From contig NZ_CP037745.1 in assembly GCF_004345025.1 (NCBI RefSeq), forward strand, positions 2,108,001-2,172,000: a stretch of DNA of 64,000 nucleotides, read 5' to 3'. Position 1 is the stretch's first letter; each line of letters opens with the position of its first letter. Of this stretch, positions 38,302-47,978 are shown piece by piece. A model generated the notes under the pieces. It saw only the letters and a list, made by a program, of their open reading frames with translations. It was not told the DNA's origin and did not search any database. Origin of the DNA: Rheinheimera sp. D18. GTDB lineage: Bacteria; Pseudomonadota; Gammaproteobacteria; Enterobacterales; Alteromonadaceae. Both the position numbers and the translations under genes were made by a program.

Positions 38302-38820
38302 TTATTGCATAACAAAACCGGTGAAAAGGACTTCATCGACCACCACCGAACCAACGACTTCTATCATTGCCTGCTGCAAATCACTTAGCGCTTTATTTTT
38401 TAGCGCGTCACGCCCTGCAACGGTTACTAATTCATCTGCGTTACCCGAACTAAAAGTACTAAGCAAACTCCCCTCAATTAGCGGGATATGCCGCATCGCT
38501 AGGGTCTCATTATTTTTGCCACGCACTAATAGCTGTACCTTAATTTGCACCATCCGATCTCGTGCGGCGCCAGGCACGTTAAAAACAAACGGCCGAGGCA
38601 ATGGCACATAAAGCGCCGTGCCTTTAGCTTCAGTGCTTCCGTCAGCGCTAGCTTTGGCTCCATCTGCACCAGCGGATTGTCCAGTTTGCCCAGAGCCACC
38701 TGACAGCATAAAAAACGCCACTATGGCGATTACAACTAACAGCCCAGCACCGCCAGCGATTAACAGTAATTTTTTCTTGCCGCCGCCTTCGGTAATAACT
38801 AAATCTTTCTCTGCTGCCAT
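38302..38820 (-). CDS. fliL: FliL, flagellar basal-body-associated protein
   Basis: 172 residues from the ATG at 38820, which has AAGG about nine bases upstream; an upstream ATG at 38874 lacks a site. One membrane helix lies at about residues 17-37 after a short cytoplasmic K-rich tip, then a Gly/Ser/Ala linker and the periplasmic FliL domain (YVPLPRPFVFNVPG). Role: ring around the stator that supports torque. Confidence 0.94.
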   Translation of the reverse strand: MAAEKDLVITEGGGKKKLLLIAGGAGLLVVIAIVAFFMLSGGSGQTGQSAGADGAKASADGSTEAKGTALYVPLPRPFVFNVPGAARDRMVQIKVQLLVRGKNNETLAMRHIPLIEGSLLSTFSSGNADELVTVAGRDALKNKALSDLQQAMIEVVGSVVVDEVLFTGFVMQ

Positions 38821-38913
38821 AACTGAATCACCTTCTATTAATCTGGCTTTATTATGCTCATCTGTCAGTGGCAATGTAAATCATCGCGGCTTAAATTCCA
38901 CGCTTGATGTACT

Positions 38914-40629
38914 TTATGCGTAATAATCAACCAATCTATCACTAATACTGGTTGCAACCTGCACCACAGCATCAGGCTGGTTAATATCGCCCGCGCTATC
39001 ATCACCATGTTGATTAGTCGTACTATTGTTATCACGCTGCTCAAATTGTCGTTCTTGTTGCTGCTGAGTTTGTTGTTGCACATTGCTATCATTTAACGCA
39101 ATACCTTGCTGCTGCAGCATTTCGCGTAAACGTGGCATATGTTGTTCTAATGCTTCCTTGGCTTGCGACTGCTGTACTACAAATTGCACCGACGCTTGGT
39201 CTTGTTGCATATCTATTTTTATTTGCATTTTGCCAAGGCCTGCTGGATCAAGCCGAATTTCTGCAATTTGAATATTTTGTCGCAGCATCAGATTAACCCG
39301 TTCTCGCAATTGCTCTGGAGCATCTTGATGCAGCATATTTAAACTTTGTTTTATTTGTTCAGCTACGCTTGGCGCTGCCGCTTTATCAACGCCAGCGTGT
39401 CGGTGCTGTTCGGCTGCTAATAACGTACTGCTAAACGCACTTTCGCTGCGACCAGCGCTAACATCGGCATTAACTCTAGCGCTCTGATTAAGCATACCAT
39501 CTGCTAACGGCTGCTGTTGATTTTGCCCTGATGTTTGCTCTTGATTCTGGCGCAGGCTTGGCTGCTGAGTGGCTGCGTCAGTTTTTCCAGTTAGGCTTAG
39601 CTCGCCCTTTTCAGACAACACTTTTGTTGACGTTTTTTTATCATTAGCTGAATTATTACTTGCGTTGTTTTCTACTACACCAGCTTGTTGCTTATCTAGC
39701 GTCGGTAGTTCAGCCTGTTTGCGTATCATTACCTCGGAGTCTAATTCAACGGGTGTTTTTGCATCAGACTGCTTCAGGTTTTGCTCAGTTTTCAATAGTT
39801 CAGCTTTAGCAACGTATTTATCAATTGTCGCTTTATCTACAAGTTCGGTAGACACTTCAAGGCCAGCGTCTGTAGCTACGAGCGCTATTTTTGCCTCTGG
39901 TGGCACTGGAGTGGCTGAATCAACTTTAGTGCCCGCTATGAGCGTTGCTATGCCGTCTTTAGCTATACCAGTGCTTTTGTAGCGCACAGCGCTAGCATGG
40001 TCTGCTTTTACCCCTGACGCTTCTGCCTCTACTTTAACTTCTAACTCCGCTTTAATCGCAGCATTATCGCTTTGCGCTGTAATGGGTAATTTGGCTGCAT
40101 TTTGTGTACTCGCATCAGTGGCGGTATTTTCGCTGCTATTTGCCAGTGCGGCATTAGCTAATGGGTTAACATCCTTTGTTTGAGCATCAGCTACGGTTAA
40201 CGCTTCACTAGTTACTTCATCTGCGGCCGCATTAGTCGTATTTTTGCCGTTATTCGGTGGTGGTTGAATATCATCTTTAGACGCGGCAGCTTTAATCGTG
40301 CCGTCTTTTAACGCAATTTGCTCTAAGATGCTTGCCGCAAGCAATGTGTTGTCGTCAGTTGGGTTATTTTCGCTTGCTTCGTCATTAATATCGGTGTTTG
40401 TGACTAATAATAAAGCCTGACTAATTACCGATAGCTCACTCACATCGGCAGGCAATAACCTTAGCTTTGCTTCAGTAGGGCTATTTTTTGCCGGTTGCGT
40501 AAACTCACTAAGCATTTGGCCAAACATAATGCCTTGGCCTTGCGCCGCGTCATCTGACAAAGCAGCATCTGGCGCCAGCGCGATATCGGATCCTGTCATC
40601 AGCAATGATAGCTGTAAGCCTTGCGTCAT
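38914..40629 (-). CDS. fliK: FliK, flagellar hook-length control protein
   Basis: 571 residues from the ATG at 40629 (GGAG six bases upstream). The N-terminal 400 residues are low-complexity, rich in A, T, D, N and K, with poor conservation; the C-terminal Flg_hook domain at about residues 430-520 has AEIRLDPAGLGKMQIKI and VQQSQAKEALEQHMPRLREML. The tail is Gln-rich. Role: secreted ruler that triggers the FlhB switch. It begins after a 109-base gap behind fliJ in which I find no good promoter. Confidence 0.92.
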   Translation of the reverse strand: MTQGLQLSLLMTGSDIALAPDAALSDDAAQGQGIMFGQMLSEFTQPAKNSPTEAKLRLLPADVSELSVISQALLLVTNTDINDEASENNPTDDNTLLAASILEQIALKDGTIKAAASKDDIQPPPNNGKNTTNAAADEVTSEALTVADAQTKDVNPLANAALANSSENTATDASTQNAAKLPITAQSDNAAIKAELEVKVEAEASGVKADHASAVRYKSTGIAKDGIATLIAGTKVDSATPVPPEAKIALVATDAGLEVSTELVDKATIDKYVAKAELLKTEQNLKQSDAKTPVELDSEVMIRKQAELPTLDKQQAGVVENNASNNSANDKKTSTKVLSEKGELSLTGKTDAATQQPSLRQNQEQTSGQNQQQPLADGMLNQSARVNADVSAGRSESAFSSTLLAAEQHRHAGVDKAAAPSVAEQIKQSLNMLHQDAPEQLRERVNLMLRQNIQIAEIRLDPAGLGKMQIKIDMQQDQASVQFVVQQSQAKEALEQHMPRLREMLQQQGIALNDSNVQQQTQQQQERQFEQRDNNSTTNQHGDDSAGDINQPDAVVQVATSISDRLVDYYA

Positions 40630-40738
40630 GGGTCTCTCCCGTAAACGGTCTTTATGCAATGCAACCAGTTCGGTTTTGCTAATTAAGCTAATACGTTACT
40701 TAGCCCGTTACTATAATCATTCAATTTTCAGGCCAGCT

Positions 40739-41191
40739 TTATTCTAAGCTTTGCGCTCTTAGGCGCATAAATTGCTGGCTGGCGTATTCGTCGGCATTTT
40801 TTTGTTCTTGTTTTAGCTGCTTTTGCAGTTCAGCAAAGTTATTACGCTCAACCAGTAGCTCTAACGCCTTACGTTTTTTTTGCATAGCTAACCAGGTTTG
40901 CTTACGCTGCTCTGCAGCATTTTTAGCCTGCTGTACTGCTCGCCCCTGTTGTTGTATTGCCTGATCTAACTTGCCAATGAAATTAACAAACTGGTTATAT
41001 TGGCGGCTTTGTATACCTAGGCTACCTTGCTGCTGGCTTTGTTGAATATATTCAGTACGGTAGTTAGCCAAACCTTGATATTTTTGCTCTTGTTGCTGAT
41101 AAAACTGCTGGGCCGACACAAACTGTGCTTGTAGCCGTTCTTCACGTTCTTGCTGAATTTTAATCAACATATTAAAACGTTGGTTTATCAC
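40739..41191 (-). CDS. fliJ: FliJ, flagellar export chaperone/stalk
   Basis: 150 residues, almost entirely a two-stranded coiled coil rich in Q, K, E and A, the normal FliJ size. Role: stalk of the FliI ATPase ring, resembling the gamma subunit of F1. It overlaps the fliI stop by four bases. Confidence 0.92.
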   Translation of the reverse strand: MINQRFNMLIKIQQEREERLQAQFVSAQQFYQQQEQKYQGLANYRTEYIQQSQQQGSLGIQSRQYNQFVNFIGKLDQAIQQQGRAVQQAKNAAEQRKQTWLAMQKKRKALELLVERNNFAELQKQLKQEQKNADEYASQQFMRLRAQSLE

Positions 41192-42534
41192 AATGCATTA
41201 CTCCTTGGCGCAGGAACTAGCAGATTTAGAGCTTGTAGGCTGTCTTCATAGGTCACGACATCATGCATGCCTTGTTGTAAAAACCGATTGATATTTGGCA
41301 TCATGCCAATGGCTTTATCCAGTTGGGGATCACTGCCTCGCACGTAAGCGCCTATGGCAATTAAATCTTTGCTTTGCTGGTAACTGGAGTACAGCTGTTT
41401 TACAGCGCGGGCCATGTTCTGATGCTCTGCACTGGTAACAGCAGGCATAACACGGCTAATGGATTTTTCAATGTCTACCGCAGGAAAATGCCCGCTATCG
41501 GCGAGCACGCGCGATAAAACAATATGACCATCTAAAATAGCCCGCGATGCGTCGGCAATGGGGTCTTGTAAGTCATCACCTTCAGATAACACGGTATAAA
41601 ACGCGGTAATTGATCCTTGGCTACCACTACCATTACCGGCACGTTCAACTAACGCCGGTAATTTGGCAAATACCGATGGCGGATAACCTTTAGTTGCTGG
41701 AGGTTCACCAACTGCTAACGCGATTTCGCGCTGAGCTTGGGCATAACGAGTAATAGAGTCGATTAATAGCAACACATCCAAACCCTGATCACGAAAGTAT
41801 TCTGCTACCTGTACTGCTGTTTCACAGCCTTTTAAGCGCATTAAGGGTGACACATCGGCCGGTGCAGCGATGACTACCGAGCGAGCTTTACCTTCGTCAC
41901 CTAAAATTTCGTCGATAAACTCTTTAACTTCTCGCCCACGTTCGCCCACTAAACCAACCACAATAACGTCGGCCGATGTGCCTCGTGTCATCATTCCCAA
42001 TAGCACGCTCTTACCGACGCCAGAACCGGCGAACAGGCCCATACGTTGGCCTTTACCCACTGTAAGAATACTATTAATTGAGCGCACGCCAACATCGAGT
42101 GGCTGCTTAATGGGTCGACGGTGTAGCGGATTTATCGGTTTGCCTTTAGCGCCACCATAATGCTCTGCAGCGATAGGCCCTTTGCCATCAAGCGGTGCGC
42201 CAACACCGTCGATCACTCGGCCTAACAAGTTCATACTTAGCGGTACGCCTTTAAAATTGAGCAGTGGCGTAACACGCGCTCCCGGCACTACGCCTGATAC
42301 ATCATCTTTAGGCATTAAAAAAATGCGATCGTTAGCAAAGCCAACGACCTCGGCCATAATATCGCCACGCGCCGTTTCTACCGAACAAGGCTGGCCAATG
42401 GCTGCGCTACAACCGGTAGCTTCTAATGTTAAACCAACAACACGCACCAAATGTCCAGAAACTGCTGGTTTAGAGCGATGCACATAACTTTGCTGTTGTT
42501 GTAAAAATTGGCTTAAAACATCACTGCCGGCCAT
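41188..42534 (-). CDS. fliI: FliI, flagellum-specific ATPase
   Basis: 448 residues. Walker A is [12 protein letters not shown] (about residue 170), the F1-beta-like signature is [15 protein letters not shown], and Walker B is [22 protein letters not shown]. Role: hexameric ATPase that feeds export substrates to FlhA/FlhB. Adjacent to fliH (2 bases) and overlapping fliJ. Confidence 0.97.
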   Translation of the reverse strand: MAGSDVLSQFLQQQQSYVHRSKPAVSGHLVRVVGLTLEATGCSAAIGQPCSVETARGDIMAEVVGFANDRIFLMPKDDVSGVVPGARVTPLLNFKGVPLSMNLLGRVIDGVGAPLDGKGPIAAEHYGGAKGKPINPLHRRPIKQPLDVGVRSINSILTVGKGQRMGLFAGSGVGKSVLLGMMTRGTSADVIVVGLVGERGREVKEFIDEILGDEGKARSVVIAAPADVSPLMRLKGCETAVQVAEYFRDQGLDVLLLIDSITRYAQAQREIALAVGEPPATKGYPPSVFAKLPALVERAGNGSGSQGSITAFYTVLSEGDDLQDPIADASRAILDGHIVLSRVLADSGHFPAVDIEKSISRVMPAVTSAEHQNMARAVKQLYSSYQQSKDLIAIGAYVRGSDPQLDKAIGMMPNINRFLQQGMHDVVTYEDSLQALNLLVPAPRSNAL

Positions 42535-42536
42535 AG

Positions 42537-43364
42537 TTACTCCGTCACATCAGGTGAGGAATTAGCATGCTGCTGTAATTGTAAAAAGTGTTCTAAACTG
42601 CTTTGTACCCGCTGCGATAAAGAACGATCAACGCTAGAACGGCTGGTTTCTACTAAACAGCCACCTTGCTCAACAGCCGGCTCGGCCCTTAATTGCCAGC
42701 CGCGTTCAGTTAATATGTCTTTACTATAAGCTTGTTCAATAATAGCGATATCGGCTGGATTTAATTTAATCAAGAGCTGCGTTGCATCTAAGGGTAATGA
42801 GCTAATGGCCTCTGATAATGCTTGCAGAATAACCTGTTCATTGGTTTTAACTTCAACGCCAATAACAGCTTGCGCCATAGCCAAGCTTAGTTGTAGTAAC
42901 TGTTGCTTTACCTGCGTATCAACATTAGCCAATGGTTGCTGCAATTGATCTAACATTAGGCTTAATTGTGCTAAGCGCTCTGTTAATTCACTTTCCCCAT
43001 CAGCAAGCCCCTGTTTTTTACCCTCAGCTTGGCCTTGCGTAAAACCGTCAGTTTGCCCTTGCTCACGCCCTTCAGCGTAGCCTTTACTAAAGCCGTCTTC
43101 TTTGCCTTCGGTAAAACCTTCATCGTAGGCAGCCTGATGCATTTGCTCAATATCGCTGGCTGTCAAAGGTTTGACAGTAAGCTCTTCGTTTAAAGGTTGC
43201 TGCTGGGCTTTAGCTACAGCTTGCGTTTTATTTAACGCATTAGTTCGGGTATTGTCGCGCAGCCGCTCTGACGTTAGATCCGGAGTTTGCCAATGTTGCA
43301 GCTGCTCTTCGGTATCATCGTCAGGTGAAAATGGCTTTTTATACTTAAATGCATCAACAGTCAT
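42537..43364 (-). CDS. fliH: FliH, negative regulator/stator of FliI
   Basis: 275 residues. The centre (about 78-125) shows a long run of G-spaced repeats: [18 protein letters not shown] followed by [20 protein letters not shown], the glycine-repeat helix known in FliH, here about eleven units. A C-terminal V/FliH domain resembles the F1 delta subunit. Role: tethers FliI to FliN and FlhA. Longer than E. coli FliH because of the N-terminal and repeat parts. Confidence 0.94.
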   Translation of the reverse strand: MTVDAFKYKKPFSPDDDTEEQLQHWQTPDLTSERLRDNTRTNALNKTQAVAKAQQQPLNEELTVKPLTASDIEQMHQAAYDEGFTEGKEDGFSKGYAEGREQGQTDGFTQGQAEGKKQGLADGESELTERLAQLSLMLDQLQQPLANVDTQVKQQLLQLSLAMAQAVIGVEVKTNEQVILQALSEAISSLPLDATQLLIKLNPADIAIIEQAYSKDILTERGWQLRAEPAVEQGGCLVETSRSSVDRSLSQRVQSSLEHFLQLQQHANSSPDVTE

Positions 43365-43381
43365 AGCCAGTCTCGTTTAGC

Positions 43382-44416
43382 TTACACGAAGTCATCGCCG
43401 CCGCCGCTGCCTAGCATAATTTCGCCAGCATCAGACAAACGGCGTGCCGTAGATAATATTTCTTTTTGTGCGGTTTCCACATCGCTTACCCGCACTGGAC
43501 CCATAGCTTCTAAATCGTCCTGCAGCAATTCGGCCGCACGTTTGGACATATTTTTGAAGATCTTCTCTTTTAAGTTTTCGTCTGTGCCTTTTAAGGCTTT
43601 CATTAGTACGTCTTGCTGAATTTCACGCAGTAATACCTGAATGCCTCGGTCGTCTACATCTATTAGGTTTTCAAATACAAACATTAGATCTTGAATTTGC
43701 TGCGCCATCTCTTCGTCATGTTCGCGAATAGAGTCCATCAGCTGGCCTTCAAGATTGGTATCCATATAGTTAAGAATATCGGCCGCGGCTTTTAAGCCAC
43801 CCATCTTCGCAGTTTGCGTGCCTGCTTGACCGGCAAATTGTTTTTCCATAATTTCGTTTAACTCTTGCAGCGCAGCCGGTTGAACTTCTTCTAAGTTGGC
43901 AATACGCATGGTTAAATCTAACCGCACTTTTTCTGGGAACTGCGACAAAATCTCTGCCGACTGCTCAGGCTCTAAATACGACAAAACAATAGTTTGAATT
44001 TGCGGGTGTTCGTTGCGGATGATGTTGGCTACCTGCTTAGAGTCCATCCACTTCAATGAATCTAAACCTTTAGCGCCACCACCCATTACAATTTGGTCAA
44101 TTAGGTTGGCGGCTTTTTCTTCACCCAGTGCAGCAGTTAATGCGCGCTTGATAAATTCTTCACTTTGAAAACCAATAGTACTAAAGTTTTGAATTTGCTC
44201 AATAAACAAACGATGCACCGCACTGATTTTGGCTTGGTTCAAATCGGTCATCTGCGCCATGGCCAAACCCACTTTTTGCACCTGTTTGGGTTCTAAGTGT
44301 TTTAAAATTTGCGCGGCATCTTCTTCTGACAGACTCAGCAGTAAGATAGCGGCTTTTTCAACACCGTCCAGTTTGCCTACATCAAAACTAGGCTTTATCG
44401 CTTCTATGCTACTCAT
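43382..44416 (-). CDS. fliG: FliG, rotor-stator switch protein
   Basis: 344 residues. N-terminal domain (GVEKAAILLLSLSEEDAAQIL), ARM-like middle domain with EHPQIQTIVLSYLEPEQ, and a C-terminal torque helix with FENLIDVDDRGIQVLLREIQ. Role: C-ring upper layer that touches the stators. It overlaps the fliF stop by eight bases. Confidence 0.97.
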   Translation of the reverse strand: MSSIEAIKPSFDVGKLDGVEKAAILLLSLSEEDAAQILKHLEPKQVQKVGLAMAQMTDLNQAKISAVHRLFIEQIQNFSTIGFQSEEFIKRALTAALGEEKAANLIDQIVMGGGAKGLDSLKWMDSKQVANIIRNEHPQIQTIVLSYLEPEQSAEILSQFPEKVRLDLTMRIANLEEVQPAALQELNEIMEKQFAGQAGTQTAKMGGLKAAADILNYMDTNLEGQLMDSIREHDEEMAQQIQDLMFVFENLIDVDDRGIQVLLREIQQDVLMKALKGTDENLKEKIFKNMSKRAAELLQDDLEAMGPVRVSDVETAQKEILSTARRLSDAGEIMLGSGGGDDFV

Positions 44417-46097
44417 CTTCAGCCAACCAGTTCTTAACTACCAGAGAGGATAATTCAGGCTCATTTGCAACCAGTGCCCGAACCGCGCGTAATAAATCTT
44501 CATCACCGTGTAAGTCTGGCAGCATTAAGGTGCCGTCTGGTGCAAAGCCTACTGAACTCTCATCAAAACTAGAGTTTAGCATGTCAATAGTGTCATCCCC
44601 TAAGTCTAGACCGCTACTAAGCGCATTGTCGTCATAGGCTTCTTTAGTATCTTCAGGGTAAATTAGTTTTCTTAACATTGGCCGAACTACCGCTAAAATA
44701 AGTACGATAATAATCAGCCCACCAATGGCTAGGCGCATAACTCGCACAAACCACTCTTCTTCATAAAAGGCTGGCGCGACTACCGGTACCACTTCATCTT
44801 TCATAAAGGGTACAGAAATAACTTCAATCATATCGCCACGCTGCACATCAAAGCCGATACCACCTTGTAATAAACGGCGAATATTATTTAGCTCGGCTTG
44901 TGCTCTTGGTTGTGGCGCACCGTTCTCACCGGCAACATAATCTATGGCCACTGACACACTTAAACGGCGGATCACGCCACTTTGCTGCGAAATATGACTG
45001 ATAGTCGTGTCCAGTTCGTAATTGCGCGTCGCTTCTTTATGGTTGCGACCGGGCACTACCGGTTTAGCCGTGCCGCCGGTGGCTTGTTCCGGTATATTCG
45101 AGTTTAAAGGCGGCTGATTAGACAACGCACCAGGAATGCCTGAACTTAAACCGCCGACACTGTTTTCTTCTATTGTCATCTCACTGCGAACTGCAGGTAA
45201 ATCTGGGTTAAAGCGTTTTTGCGTTTGCTCAGTCGCGGTAAAGTCCATATGCAAATCTACCTGAGCGGTATAGTTACCATAGCCCAGTACTGGCATTAAA
45301 ATAGAATCAACTTTCTGCCGATATTCTTCTTCTCGGGTACGTTGTAGCTCGTATTCTTTACGGGTACGCGCCGAGCTGGCATCTTGTGAACCACTATTTA
45401 GTAAGCGACCGTTTTGATCGGTTACCGTAACCCGTGATGGTGATAAACCTTGTACTGCAGAAGCGACAATATCCACGATAGCGTCAACTTCGCTATCGCG
45501 TATTACCGTACCGCCACGCGCGGTTACTAATACCGTAGCAGAAGGCAATTTTTCTACCCGCGCAAAGACGTTTTCTTTAGGAATAGCTAATAGCACCCGC
45601 GCACGAGCAACACTTTGTAATTCTTCAATAGTACGAGATAACTGCTGTTCGCGGCTATGCTTTAAACGTTCCATTTCTAAACGCTGGCTCACACCAAAGC
45701 CGCTGTCTTGTAATAAAAATTCGGTACCATCCGAAGGTGATTTGGTTAAACCAGCACGTGATAAAGATAATTTGATTGCCTGAAATTTATCTTCAGGTAC
45801 ATAAATGGTGTTGCCCTCTAACGAGTAGCCAATTTTCTGGCTATCTAGATGATCGAGGGTTTGAATTAATTCTGCAGTTTGGAACGCACCTAATGGTCGC
45901 ATTTCTGGCTGCCGCGCCCAAAGAATAATTAAAATAGCGATGGCTAAACAAATAGTTAATGCCACAATCATGGTGATCTGGCGCACCAAATCGGTACCGC
46001 CTAACGAGCCCATAAAACCGGGTTTTTGTTCCTGCTGTTCACCACTGCTGTAATCATTATCAGTTAGTGTCAGCTCGGTGGATTGATTTTCAGCCAC
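44409..46097 (-). CDS. fliF: FliF, MS-ring protein
   Basis: 562 residues. Two membrane helices (about 38-60 and 446-468) flank the large periplasmic ring-building domain, including the YscJ-like part (LSRTIEELQSVARARVLLAIP). The C-terminal acidic FliG-binding end (ALVANEPELSSLVVKNWL) is intact. Role: first ring assembled, recruited to the pole by FlhF. Confidence 0.97.
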   Translation of the reverse strand: MAENQSTELTLTDNDYSSGEQQEQKPGFMGSLGGTDLVRQITMIVALTICLAIAILIILWARQPEMRPLGAFQTAELIQTLDHLDSQKIGYSLEGNTIYVPEDKFQAIKLSLSRAGLTKSPSDGTEFLLQDSGFGVSQRLEMERLKHSREQQLSRTIEELQSVARARVLLAIPKENVFARVEKLPSATVLVTARGGTVIRDSEVDAIVDIVASAVQGLSPSRVTVTDQNGRLLNSGSQDASSARTRKEYELQRTREEEYRQKVDSILMPVLGYGNYTAQVDLHMDFTATEQTQKRFNPDLPAVRSEMTIEENSVGGLSSGIPGALSNQPPLNSNIPEQATGGTAKPVVPGRNHKEATRNYELDTTISHISQQSGVIRRLSVSVAIDYVAGENGAPQPRAQAELNNIRRLLQGGIGFDVQRGDMIEVISVPFMKDEVVPVVAPAFYEEEWFVRVMRLAIGGLIIIVLILAVVRPMLRKLIYPEDTKEAYDDNALSSGLDLGDDTIDMLNSSFDESSVGFAPDGTLMLPDLHGDEDLLRAVRALVANEPELSSLVVKNWLAEDE

Positions 46098-46111
46098 AAC
46101 TTACTCCTTCA

Positions 46112-46447
46112 TTACACCGGCATTGACATGATTTCTTTATAAGCTTCAACCAGCTTATTACGTACTTGCACTGTTGCTTCAAAGGCCAGTGACGATTTCT
46201 GGCTAGCAATCATTACCTGCGCTAAAGACACATTAGGATCGCCCATTTCAACGGCAGTGCGCATAGTGCTTGTTTCCTGCGCTAAGTTATTTACTTGGCT
46301 TAGAGCGTTAGTCAGCATTGAGCTAAAATCACTTTGACTTGGGTTTACCTGCTCAATATTTCTTAATTTAAGCTCAGTACCTACCGCTCTAGCTTGACCG
46401 GCCATGGTCTGCATTTCTGCATAAAGAGCCTGACCTTTAATATTCAT
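46112..46447 (-). CDS. fliE: FliE, hook-basal body junction protein
   Basis: 111 residues from the ATG at 46447 with AGG seven bases upstream; an upstream in-frame TTG exists but is unnecessary. C-terminal family pattern MGDPNVSLAQVMIASQKSSLAFEATVQVRNKLVEAYKEIM in separated helices is intact. Role: links MS ring and rod. It is the first gene of the fliEFGHIJ unit and has its own sigma-54 promoter. Confidence 0.96.
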   Translation of the reverse strand: MNIKGQALYAEMQTMAGQARAVGTELKLRNIEQVNPSQSDFSSMLTNALSQVNNLAQETSTMRTAVEMGDPNVSLAQVMIASQKSSLAFEATVQVRNKLVEAYKEIMSMPV

Positions 46448-46493
46448 AGCGTTACCTGTCAAAAAAATGCTGCGATCTATATTACCTTTAATA

Positions 46494-46510
46494 AAGCAGG
46501 AGTCGTGCCA
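46494..46510 (-). promoter_or_regulatory. Sigma-54 promoter of fliE
   Basis: On the minus strand TGGCACGACTCCTGCTT: a perfect -24 TGGCAC and a -12 CTGCTT with the invariant GC, spaced by five bases. It is 47 bases before the fliE ATG and just after the flrC terminator. It would be activated by FlrC. Confidence 0.8.
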
Positions 46511-46533
46511 AGTATTAAACTTATAATTTATAT

Positions 46534-46556
46534 AGAAAAAACCCTCTTAAAGAGGG
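46534..46556 (-). terminator. Rho-independent terminator after flrC
   Basis: On the minus strand an AGCCCTCTTTAAGAGGG hairpin (arms 46550-46556 and 46542-46548, six to seven pairs) is followed by a run of T (46535-46541). It starts 13 bases after the flrC stop and would end the flrBC transcript before the fliE promoter. Confidence 0.75.
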
Positions 46557-46568
46557 CTATTAACTAGT

Positions 46569-47978
46569 TTATGCAGGTAGTTCTATACCGGAATCTCGCA
46601 TTCGAGCTAGCTTGTAACGCAAGGTGCGATCACTGATCCCGAGCTTTTGGGCAACATCTTTGCGGCGGTTATTATAGGCTTTCATGGTAGCTAAAATAAT
46701 GCGGTGCTCCTGCTCGTACACGCTGTGCTTAAAGCTGCCCTGCTCGTCATTTGCCGTATCATTTAATTCAGGCAGCGATGCGGATATTTCAGCTGGCAAT
46801 AATGGTTCAGAATACGAGGCTTCATGGTTGGTAACCCTATTCGGTTCATTTATATCCATTTGCTCTAACATAATGTCATCAGCGGTAATACTATCGCCAT
46901 GAGCAATGATTAAAGCACGCTGGATAACATTATCTAATTCGCGCACGTTGCCGGGCCAATTGTATTGCACCAAGCGCTGACGAGCTTCTTTACTTAAGCT
47001 CATTTGACTGCGCCCGCTTATCTGGCAATGCCGCTGTAATAAGTGTTCAGCCAGCGGGATAACGTCTTCAATGCGTTCGCTCAATGCAGGCCACGCTAGC
47101 GGAAACACGTTTAGCCGATAAAACAAGTCTTCACGAAACTCGCCCTGCGCTACTGCCTGTTTTAAATTACGGTTACTGGTGGCTAGCACACGCACGTCTA
47201 ACTTGATCGTTTTTCGCCCACCTAAGCGCTCTACTTCACGCTCTTGCAATACCCGCAGTAACTTTACCTGCAGGTTCAAATCCATTTCGGTAATTTCATC
47301 AAGTAAAATAGTGCCTTGCTGCGCTTGCTCAAATTTACCAGGGCAGGCATTAATGGCGCCGGTAAAAGCGCCTTTTTCATAACCAAATAAGGTAGACTCC
47401 AGCATGTTTTCTGGAATAGCGGCACAATTAATGGCGATAAAGGGGCCATTACTGCGCTCTGATAACTGATGAATATAACGCGCTAATACCTCTTTACCCG
47501 AGCCACTTGGCCCGCTAATCATCACGCTTGCATCAGTACGTGCTACCTTGGCACACAACGCCAATAACTGTTTACTGCCAGCTGCAGCGACAATGGGCTC
47601 AATACTATTTTGCGGCTCAGTGCTCACATAGCGGCTTACCGTATTAAGTAGCACTTCGGGTGAAAAGGGCTTAGCTAAATAATCAATAGCGCCAAGCTGT
47701 ATGGCTTCTACCGCGGCCTGTACCGTGGCATAAGCCGTCATCATTAATACCGGCAACTGTGGGTAATGTTCACGTAAAGTTTTTAATAAAACCAGCCCAG
47801 ATACGCCTTGCATTTGCACGTCGCTAATGACTAATTGCACTTTATGTTGTTTTAATAGCAATAGCGCCTGCTCTGCGCTATCAGCAGCAAGCACCTGATA
47901 CTGCGCCAGCATTAAGGTATCCTGCAAGGCTTCGCGCAAACCTGCATCATCTTCTACCAGCAATATACGTTGGCTCAT
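46569..47978 (-). CDS. flrC: FlrC (FleR), sigma-54-dependent response regulator
   Basis: 469 residues. The receiver domain has the acceptor aspartate in LVISDVQMQGVSG (about residue 53); the AAA+ domain has Walker A SGPSGSGKEV, the sigma-54 contact GAFTGA and Walker B GTILLDEI. A Fis-type helix-turn-helix RRKDVAQKLGISDRTLRYKL ends the protein. Role: phosphorylated by FlrB, activates fliE, flhA and other class III promoters. It overlaps flrB by four bases. Confidence 0.95.
   Translation of the reverse strand: MSQRILLVEDDAGLREALQDTLMLAQYQVLAADSAEQALLLLKQHKVQLVISDVQMQGVSGLVLLKTLREHYPQLPVLMMTAYATVQAAVEAIQLGAIDYLAKPFSPEVLLNTVSRYVSTEPQNSIEPIVAAAGSKQLLALCAKVARTDASVMISGPSGSGKEVLARYIHQLSERSNGPFIAINCAAIPENMLESTLFGYEKGAFTGAINACPGKFEQAQQGTILLDEITEMDLNLQVKLLRVLQEREVERLGGRKTIKLDVRVLATSNRNLKQAVAQGEFREDLFYRLNVFPLAWPALSERIEDVIPLAEHLLQRHCQISGRSQMSLSKEARQRLVQYNWPGNVRELDNVIQRALIIAHGDSITADDIMLEQMDINEPNRVTNHEASYSEPLLPAEISASLPELNDTANDEQGSFKHSVYEQEHRIILATMKAYNNRRKDVAQKLGISDRTLRYKLARMRDSGIELPA

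Noticed and set aside
37934-38611. Long open frame (225 codons) opposite fliM and fliL
   Set aside because: It is antisense to two strongly conserved genes, has no ribosome site and its product is low-complexity Ser/Thr/Arg, typical of a shadow frame.
39569-39982. Open frame opposite fliK, 137 codons
   Set aside because: Shadow of a low-complexity coding region; no family resemblance and no start signal.
40630-40738. Possible sigma-54 promoter before fliK
   Set aside because: The best match TGGCCTGAAAATTGAAT lacks the invariant GC of the -12 element.
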